Origin: Thalassotalea_E sp964620605
GTDB taxonomy: Bacteria > Pseudomonadota > Gammaproteobacteria > Enterobacterales > Alteromonadaceae
Reading direction: 5' to 3'
Assembly: GCA_964620605.1 (NCBI GenBank)
Contig: CAZUHQ010000141.1
Span: 1 to 8,240 of the forward strand
Length of the DNA stretch: 8,240 nucleotides
Shown piece after piece: positions 1-4,165 of the stretch; position 1 is the stretch's first letter; every line of letters starts with the position of its first letter. The notes beneath the pieces are model-generated. The model saw nothing but the letters and a program-made list of their open reading frames with translations. It was not told where the DNA came from and did not search any database. The translations under genes were made by a program, and so were the position numbers.

Positions 1-991
1 AATTCTTATTATTCAAGAATCTATTTTGCTCAACTTTATGGCTTAACCTTTCTTCTGCTAGCTTAAAAGTAGCATTACCCGATAAAATTAAGTTTCTATA
101 TTCTACCGATAATCGAAAACAATCTATATTGTGTGAAGGTTTACTTTTACCTTTTTCACAAATGATTACAGCACATGCTCTATTAACGTCTTCGAATAAC
201 TTTTCACCAAAACGACCAATAAAATGAATTTTAGTTGTAGATAATAATAACTCTCTTAACTTATCTCTTTCTTGTGAAAATAAAGAGTCTGGAATAATGA
301 ATGCAATAATACCTCCATCCCTAACAATATTAAGTGCTGACTCAATAAATAAATCAGAAGTATCAAACTGTCCGGATAATTGAGAGAAGTCGCTAGCTCT
401 TACTAACTTTTCATAATTAGTAATACTGGCCCCCCAAGGAGGGTTTGCAATAACCAAATCATAACCATGGTTTACACCTAATTTTTTATTTAACTTTAAC
501 CAGCCATCTTTATTGGTAGAGTTATTAGGGCATAAACCGTTATCGTGTTCTGTTTTTAATTGATGATAATTGGTTAATCTATTTTCAATTTTATCTATAG
601 CGGCTTCATCAATATCTATTCCGAAAAGATCTAGATATTCAGAAATATCTATTTTATCGTTTAACAAACTTGAGTTTGATAAAGCATGTAAGAGTTCACC
701 ATCACCACAAGCAGGGTCAATAACGCTGAACGTCCTTTTTTTATGTAATAAACGATTACTTTCATTTGTAAAATAGTAATGAAGAGCTTTGTCAGCGACG
801 TAATCAGCTAAGCACTTTGGCGTGTAAACAGCACCATTCACTTTTCGAAGAGATGTTTTTTTTTCAGAATCAACTAAAACATCTCTTATGTAAGTAGATC
901 TACTAACACTCTTTCGGTTGTTTTCGATATTATCTAGTAATGTCTTAGGTACTGTGATTGATATTTGAACGTTATCTGAATTTGTAGTCAT
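1..991 (-). CDS. Ribbon-helix-helix domain fused to N6-adenine DNA methyltransferase (3' end beyond window)
   Basis: Predicted to methylate adenine in DNA. Translation gives 330 residues and is still open at base 1. Residues 8-42 (VQISITVPKTLLDN..., then SVSRSTYIRDVLV) match the beta-strand plus two-helix pattern of a CopG/Arc-type ribbon-helix-helix domain. The methyltransferase follows: motif X-like NGAVYTP (52-58), motif I DPACGDGEL (92-100, S-adenosylmethionine binding), FGIDID (123-128) and catalytic motif IV NPPWGA (183-188). An NPPW motif with motif X first is typical of the gamma-class Eco57I/TaqI group. The ATG at 991 is fixed by an in-frame stop four codons upstream; I see no good SD. 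A predicted promoter and a palindrome lie just upstream. Because the C-terminus is missing, an orphan methylase, a type IIG restriction-modification enzyme and a PglX-like protein cannot be separated. The methylase call is firm; the N-terminal fold call is good but made by eye. Confidence 0.9.
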   Translation of the reverse strand, partial: MTTNSDNVQISITVPKTLLDNIENNRKSVSRSTYIRDVLVDSEKKTSLRKVNGAVYTPKCLADYVADKALHYYFTNESNRLLHKKRTFSVIDPACGDGELLHALSNSSLLNDKIDISEYLDLFGIDIDEAAIDKIENRLTNYHQLKTEHDNGLCPNNSTNKDGWLKLNKKLGVNHGYDLVIANPPWGASITNYEKLVRASDFSQLSGQFDTSDLFIESALNIVRDGGIIAFIIPDSLFSQERDKLRELLLSTTKIHFIGRFGEKLFEDVNRACAVIICEKGKSKPSHNIDCFRLSVEYRNLILSGNATFKLAEERLSHKVEQNRFLNNKN

Positions 992-1036
992 TGATTATAT
1001 TTCAATTGTTTTCTATATCACTATGATAATAAAGCG

Positions 1037-1064
1037 ATTATTAATTATTTTTATTTTCTGTCAT
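1037..1064 (-). promoter_or_regulatory. Predicted sigma70-type promoter of the methyltransferase
   Basis: On the minus strand, ATGACA (1059-1064, 5 of 6 to TTGACA) and AATAAT (1037-1042, 5 of 6 to TATAAT) are separated by 16 bp. Transcription would start near 1030, giving a leader of about 39 nt. The surrounding DNA is very AT-rich, so chance matches are easy. The overlap of the -35 box with the 1058..1073 palindrome strengthens the case. Confidence 0.5.
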
Positions 1065-1073
1065 AAATGACAG
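1058..1073. promoter_or_regulatory. Palindromic operator candidate upstream of methyltransferase
   Basis: CTGTCAT and ATGACAG form a perfect 7-bp inverted repeat around an AA spacer. The site lies 67 bp before the methyltransferase start and covers its predicted -35 box. Ribbon-helix-helix dimers bind short symmetric sites of this kind, so the fused N-terminal domain of the downstream protein is the natural candidate ligand. That link is inference. Confidence 0.5.
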
Positions 1074-1364
1074 TGTATTTTTCAGTAAGGATATACTAAT
1101 AACAATTTTATATCCTTATAAACACATCGATTATGGTTAACTATATATGAATACTGTTTGTTTGTACAGTTATAGTGTTCTTGTAGGTGAATATTTAAAA
1201 GGAAAGTTACTTCAAAATAATACCATAGGATTAAGTATCCTTTGTTATCACGCATAATCAGTGAACCAATTTCAAAATTACACCACACACCGACACTAGT
1301 TAATCAAAAATAATCATTTTTCACCGTAAATACCGATGAATTTATTAATTCTAAGGTGTATGAA
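1074..1364. other. Intergenic region with a 10-bp inverted repeat; no convincing gene
   Basis: This 290-bp gap separates the leftward methyltransferase from the rightward small-gene cluster. It holds a perfect 10-bp inverted repeat, TAAGGATATA (1086-1095) and TATATCCTTA (1109-1118), with a 13-nt loop. It also holds a single TTACACCACA (1278-1287) that resembles the repeats at the right end of the window. Short open frames on both strands lack an SD and look spurious. An element boundary could lie here, but I see no duplicated attachment core. Confidence 0.4.
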
Positions 1365-1487
1365 ATGAAACTTATTGAAGTGAAACCATTTGGTTCTATA
1401 AAACCAATTAAACCTAAAAAATGTCGTAAACCGATAAAGCCAAAGAAACCAGTTAAACCTAGAAAACTTTGGTTCAAATTCGTTTAA
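1365..1487 (+). CDS. Small lysine/proline-rich protein, 40 residues
   Basis: Function unknown. The product begins MKLIEVKPFGSI and then runs through repeated (I/V)KP units, including KPIKPKK twice, ending in an aromatic, basic tail (KLWFKFV). It is extremely basic, about one third lysine or arginine with only one acidic residue, and the regular KP spacing predicts an extended, unfolded chain that could contact nucleic acid or an acidic partner. A good SD (AAGGTG, 1353-1358) lies 6 bases before the ATG at 1365. The ATG five bases earlier meets a stop at its third codon. It is the first of three rightward small genes. The SD and non-random composition support a real gene, but the short length leaves doubt. 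Confidence 0.6.
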   Translation: MKLIEVKPFGSIKPIKPKKCRKPIKPKKPVKPRKLWFKFV

Positions 1488-1540
1488 CTTCGTGTGGTTT
1501 TCAATGATGGTTAATTATCACAATTAATTGATGTTTTGTC

Positions 1541-1729
1541 ATGCTTAATAGCGCTCAAATTAAACAGCTACACCAATTTTTACAGGAAGATATTCAATTA
1601 CTGAAATTATCGGGTGTTCAGATACCTGAACGGGTAGGGTTTTATTTAGAAAACATACCTAACATTGAAGATTACCCAGCTGATGATCTAGAAAACCTTA
1701 TCAACATGATAATTAACCCACCATCTTAG
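1541..1729 (+). CDS. Small acidic hypothetical protein, 62 residues
   Basis: Function unknown. The sequence opens with an amphipathic helix-like stretch (SAQIKQLHQFLQEDIQLLKL, residues 4-23). After a short GVQIPERV turn comes an acidic second half (NIEDYPADDLENLINMI). No membrane segment, metal site or known motif is visible. An in-frame TGA twelve bases before the ATG leaves ATG 1541 as the only ordinary start. No clear SD precedes it, which is the main reason for caution. The balanced, helix-like composition favours a real protein. It lies 53 bp after the lysine/proline-rich gene and about 205 bp before the 184-residue gene, on the same strand. A CAATTAATTG palindrome (1521-1530) sits just upstream. 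Confidence 0.55.
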   Translation: MLNSAQIKQLHQFLQEDIQLLKLSGVQIPERVGFYLENIPNIEDYPADDLENLINMIINPPS

Positions 1730-1935
1730 AATTGTATACGACAAGTCATTTTGTCAATCAGACATAAAGAAATAAATCCAGATCAGTAAACTTTTCTCTT
1801 GGTGTCATGTTCACCTAACATATCAAAAAGTACTCGTCAAATCGCTGGTAGCGTTGCTTCGATCAGCGTAATCATTCAGCATATCATCATCACCGTTAAT
1901 TAAATTTCAATAGCTTAAATTAAAAGGTGGTTCTT
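1730..1935 (+). other. Leader region of the 184-residue gene
   Basis: About 205 bp without a gene. It contains a small inverted repeat GACAA/TTGTC (1740-1755), the 15-bp motif shared with the primase leader (1836-1850) and an inverted repeat CGCTG/CAGCG overlapping that motif (starting at 1843). It ends in the strong SD AAGGTGG (1924-1930). The length and symmetric elements suggest that the next gene has its own promoter and regulator. Confidence 0.45.
1836..1850 (+). promoter_or_regulatory. Shared 15-bp leader motif, copy 1
   Basis: GTCAAATCGCTGGTA occurs here 85 bp before ATG 1936, and identically on the minus strand at 6793..6807, 68 bp before the primase start. Flanking bases are partly alike too (ACATA...CAAAAAGTACTC here, ACATACTTTAAAACTT there). 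A 15-bp identity placed similarly before two genes suggests a common transcription-factor site or promoter element. The protein that binds it is unknown. Confidence 0.5.
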
Positions 1936-2490
1936 ATGAAAAATATTGAAAATCAACGTAGCTATATCGAAAGCGCAATTGCAAACCCAGGGAGTGTTAG
2001 ATGGGAACCAATTACTGATAAACGTTACGTGTGGCGTCCTGTATTGATTAATACTAATTATTTTAATGTAAACACGTTATCACCGTTTTCACCTGTATCA
2101 AGGGCGTTGGTTTATTCAAATCCTCAACGTTTTTCTGCAACTGATATTTACATGGTATTAGTCGAAGGTGATGCTCCAGTAGTTTGTTGGTTTGATTCAA
2201 ACCGTGAAGTACCGATTATATTTAAAACTGATGATACGGATTCACTCATTAAAAACAAAAAGTTGTTAAAATTGATCTATCGTGGATTTATGCGGTTACT
2301 TGATGCTGATGAAGTATATCGTCGAAATCAAGAGTTCATGCTTAGTGATGAACACTTACAACCGTTCGATATCGATGATGATATACCTGATGATGTGGTG
2401 AAAAAGATAATCTATTCGTTGGTACATTTTACTAATTTTATTCGATCGAATAATTCAACCAAATTTATAGATATACCAGTTGTTTTCTAA
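1936..2490 (+). CDS. Hypothetical protein, 184 residues
   Basis: I do not recognise the family. The protein appears soluble and mixed alpha/beta. An N-terminal region rich in aromatic and basic residues (SVRWEPITDKRYVWRPVLI, about 20-38) leads to strand-like segments (DIYMVLVEGDAPVVCWFDS). A helical basic stretch follows (LIKNKKLLKLIYRGFMRLL, about 104-122), then an acidic patch (PFDIDDDIPDD) and a final helix. No signal peptide, membrane segment or catalytic motif is apparent. The true start is ATG 1936, five bases after a strong SD AAGGTGG; the in-frame GTG at 1927 lies inside that SD. The gene ends at a bidirectional terminator facing the integrase. Its separate leader and its place beside the integrase suggest cargo or a regulatory role for the element, but no function can be assigned. 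Confidence 0.8.
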   Translation: MKNIENQRSYIESAIANPGSVRWEPITDKRYVWRPVLINTNYFNVNTLSPFSPVSRALVYSNPQRFSATDIYMVLVEGDAPVVCWFDSNREVPIIFKTDDTDSLIKNKKLLKLIYRGFMRLLDADEVYRRNQEFMLSDEHLQPFDIDDDIPDDVVKKIIYSLVHFTNFIRSNNSTKFIDIPVVF

Positions 2491-2496
2491 CTTACT

Positions 2497-2537
2497 AAAG
2501 GGATCTAACAGTCAATTTTCTGCGGTTGGATCCCTTT
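2497..2537. terminator. Bidirectional hairpin terminator
   Basis: AAAGGGATC (2497-2505) pairs perfectly with GATCCCTTT (2529-2537). The stem extends through one G-U pair to AAC/GTT, giving 13 bp around a 15-nt loop. It sits in the 57-bp gap between the convergent 184-residue gene and the integrase gene. Read from either strand it ends in CCCTTT, so it can serve both. The U tract is short, so it could act more as an mRNA 3'-end stabiliser than a strong terminator. Confidence 0.75.
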
Positions 2538-2547
2538 ACACTGCTAC

Positions 2548-3618
2548 CTAATTTTCATCGTGGTAGTTATCGAGTACCATCTTCATTTTTTGTGCAACTT
2601 GTCCATTTTCAAGGTGTGCATAACGCATTGTAGTACTGATATTACGGTGTCCAAGAATATGTGCTGTTTCTTGAAGTGTCATACCATTTCTAATTAATTT
2701 AGTTGCAGCACTGTGGCGTAAATCATGTACTCTGAAATCATCGATACCTGCGTTTTTAATTGCTTTACGAATCGATATTGTTGAATGCTTACGTGGATTC
2801 TTACCTGATTTATCAGTAAACACCCACTTATCTTGTGTTCTAGTTTCAAATCGACGTTTTAATACTTTATATAACCGAATATCCATCAGTAAACATGATT
2901 CATTGTTTGTTTTACTTCGTTTTAAATTAACCGTTTGTAGTTCAAGATCTACTTGATCCCATCTTAATTCTGCAGCTTCTGAATACCTACATGCTAATGA
3001 AAGCAAACATATAACTAAATCATAGTTATCAACTCGTTGGTTTAATAACTGAACCCGTTCGGTAGAAGGTGTTAATTTACAGTAGTATTTCGGATTACGT
3101 GGCTCTAACTCACTTAATAAACGTATTTCTTCATCTTTTGATAATGAGCGTATGCGTTTATTTTGAATCTTAATCTTAGGAAAAATAACAGGTGATACCT
3201 GAAAACCTAACTTTTGTGCGTACTGATATGCACCGCGTAACTGAATAATATTGTGTTCAATGGTTTGTGCTGCTTTACCTTCTCGTTTTCTTTTTAATAC
3301 AAACGTTTCAAGATCTTTAGTGGTTAATTCGTGCAGTGGTTGGTTATCGAAGTACAATTTAACCGTTCTTATCTTAGATAAAATATCATCATGCGTTTTC
3401 ATACCTACCTTACTTTCACCAAACATATCTAAAGCATCGTAAAGTAAAATATGCTCAGGATTACCAAGGTGCTTCTGGTCAAGTAAATCTTGTCGCCACT
3501 TACGTTCAATTTCCAATGCTTTTGCTCGGTTTTTACTACCACTGGATTTTTGATATTTTTTACCTTCAAACTGAAAACGTATCTGGTAGTAACCATTCTT
3601 TTGCTTTAATACTGTCAT
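2548..3618 (-). CDS. int: Tyrosine recombinase (phage-type integrase)
   Basis: Catalyses site-specific strand exchange between an element attachment site and the chromosome. The length of 356 residues is normal for phage or island integrases. An N-terminal arm-binding-like region (residues 1-60, GYYQIRFQFEGKKYQKSS) precedes a SAM-like core-binding domain (about 60-145). The catalytic domain has a complete residue set: R211 in ACRYSEAAELRW, K236 in KRSKT, H298 and R301 in HDLRH, H324 in LGHRN and nucleophile Y333 in MRYAHL. The enzyme should therefore be active. The ATG at 3618 has a modest SD (AGG, 8 bases upstream), and an in-frame stop 12 bases upstream excludes longer forms. It converges on the 184-residue gene across a shared terminator and diverges from the 63-residue gene. 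It lies inside the island rather than at an obvious end, and no attachment core could be identified. Confidence 0.95.
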   Translation of the reverse strand: MTVLKQKNGYYQIRFQFEGKKYQKSSGSKNRAKALEIERKWRQDLLDQKHLGNPEHILLYDALDMFGESKVGMKTHDDILSKIRTVKLYFDNQPLHELTTKDLETFVLKRKREGKAAQTIEHNIIQLRGAYQYAQKLGFQVSPVIFPKIKIQNKRIRSLSKDEEIRLLSELEPRNPKYYCKLTPSTERVQLLNQRVDNYDLVICLLSLACRYSEAAELRWDQVDLELQTVNLKRSKTNNESCLLMDIRLYKVLKRRFETRTQDKWVFTDKSGKNPRKHSTISIRKAIKNAGIDDFRVHDLRHSAATKLIRNGMTLQETAHILGHRNISTTMRYAHLENGQVAQKMKMVLDNYHDEN

Positions 3619-3622
3619 TATT

Positions 3623-3655
3623 AGTACCTATAAATCATTAACTTATGAAGGTACT
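3623..3655. promoter_or_regulatory. Spaced inverted repeat before the integrase gene
   Basis: AGTACC (3623-3628) and GGTACT (3650-3655) are perfect inverted 6-mers separated by 21 AT-rich bases, immediately upstream of the integrase start. This is where a repressor or the recombinase itself could control integrase transcription. Each arm is short, so this is a weak call. Confidence 0.3.
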
Positions 3656-3741
3656 TTCCTCCCTTGCTAGTTCAACAATCAACAGGGATTTAAAGAAATT
3701 ACTTACCCAGTATTTGTTCTCTTGTCGGTGTGAATCGGTGA

Positions 3742-3765
3742 TGGTTAATTTAATTAAATTAACCA
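3742..3765. promoter_or_regulatory. Perfect 24-bp palindrome, operator candidate
   Basis: The half-site TGGTTAATTTAA is followed immediately by its exact reverse complement, with no spacer and no mismatch. It lies in the divergent integrase/63-residue-gene intergenic region and its right end abuts the SD (AAAGGA, 3765-3770) of the plus-strand gene. Bound protein could block the rightward gene and possibly influence the integrase promoter. A related single half-site (TGGTTAATT, 1508-1516) precedes the 62-residue gene. In RNA it would fold into a hairpin beside the SD, so translational control is an alternative. Confidence 0.6.
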
Positions 3766-3777
3766 AAGGAAGTAATG

Positions 3778-3969
3778 ATGAGTCCAACTATTTTAAAGTA
3801 TCCAAACGGTCAGTTACGTGGTTTTATCTACCGATTAAGTCAGTATCGTATTGAAATTCGTAATTCAGGTGGGGTAACACTTGGTTGGTACAATCCCTCT
3901 ACCGATATAACCTATACCTCTGGTGGTTCCATGGTGGGGTTTGGTGATTTATTAACCACCTTGTTGTAA
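3778..3969 (+). CDS. Small protein with beta-flap-like repeat, 63 residues
   Basis: Molecular function unknown. The product is rich in Gly, Thr and aromatic residues: YPNGQLRGFIYRLSQYRIEI, then GGVTLGWYNPSTDITYTSGG, then SMVGFGDLLTTLL. The alternation of short strands with xxGxxxGW/xxGxxVGxG turns resembles small beta-repeat proteins of the 'beta flower/flap' kind, by general pattern only. No signal peptide or membrane segment is seen. ATG 3778 is preferred over the adjacent ATG 3775 because it lies 7 bases after AAAGGA. The gene is divergent from the integrase and controlled by, or at least adjacent to, the 24-bp palindrome. Small genes next to an integrase often encode excisionases or regulators, but this sequence lacks a recognisable helix-turn-helix. 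Confidence 0.7.
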   Translation: MSPTILKYPNGQLRGFIYRLSQYRIEIRNSGGVTLGWYNPSTDITYTSGGSMVGFGDLLTTLL

Positions 3970-3983
3970 CTACTTACTAACTT

Positions 3984-4097
3984 GTTGTGGTAGATAAAAA
4001 GATACTGGTTTATCAAAAAATATAAGTATTACGTGTTAACAATAGTAATTAAAAAGTTTTAATAAATCGTTTATCTTTTTATCCTTGCTACCACAAC
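3984..4097. repeat. Long inverted repeat inside repeat A
   Basis: The left arm (3984-4004) is GTTGTGGTAG followed by ATAAAAAGATA. The reverse complement of the right arm (4072-4097) is the same 10 and 11 bases with CAAGG inserted between them. The 21 paired bases are separated by 67 AT-rich bases. In single-stranded DNA or RNA this gives a long stem with a 5-nt bulge. Repeat B keeps a weaker version (GGATAAAA 7676-7683 with TTTTATCC 7762-7769, plus GGTG/CACC outside). Confidence 0.65.
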
Positions 4098-4113
4098 CTC
4101 ACGTTATTGCTGA

Positions 4114-4148
4114 GATAACACCAGATAGTACCAATATCCAGTGTTATC
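4114..4148. repeat. Hairpin near the primase 3' end
   Basis: GATAACAC (4114-4121) and GTGTTATC (4141-4148) are perfect inverted 8-mers separated by 19 bases, and further partial pairing is possible inside (AGATA/TATCC). The hairpin is the right-hand end of repeat A and lies 17 bp beyond the primase stop on the minus strand. It could act as a transcript 3'-end structure, but no U tract follows. Confidence 0.4.
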
Positions 4149-4165
4149 CCGTTCATCCAACGTAA

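Larger units (their letters stand above)
3978..4160. repeat. Repeat A, about 185 bp, direct copy of repeat B
   Basis: This intergenic stretch aligns along its whole length with 7661..7849 in the same orientation. Aligned blocks include GATACTGGTTTATCAAA versus AATACTGTTTTTATCAAA and AAAGTTTTAATAAATCG versus AAAGTTTTATAAATCA. A 17-bp identical core TTTATCTTTTTATCCTT (4070-4086 and 7755-7771) follows, and later blocks include CACGTTAT, CAGATA and TATCC. Identity is roughly two thirds by eye. Copy A lies between the convergent 63-residue and primase genes, so it is not the leader of either. Together with B it flanks the primase module, which suggests a cis-acting replication or recombination site. 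Confidence 0.7.

Noticed and set aside
570..776. Plus-strand open frame opposite the methyltransferase
   Set aside because: Antisense shadow of a strongly motif-supported coding region. The same applies to 3251-3442, 4141-4323, 5305-5493 and 6833-7120, which overlap the integrase, primase or 269-residue genes.
1147..1257. 36-residue plus-strand open frame MNTVCLYSYS...
   Set aside because: No SD before the ATG and no recognisable pattern, so there is not enough to call a gene.
1082..1288. 68-residue minus-strand open frame between the methyltransferase and the small-gene cluster
   Set aside because: No SD, composition unlike a folded protein, and it covers the inverted repeat at 1086-1118. 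Most likely a chance frame in AT-rich intergenic DNA.
1927..2490. GTG start three codons upstream for the 184-residue gene
   Set aside because: The GTG lies within the SD AAGGTGG. ATG 1936 has the right spacing.
3645..3854. 69-residue plus-strand open frame overlapping the 63-residue gene
   Set aside because: It runs across the 24-bp palindrome and overlaps a better-supported gene in another frame that has a proper SD.
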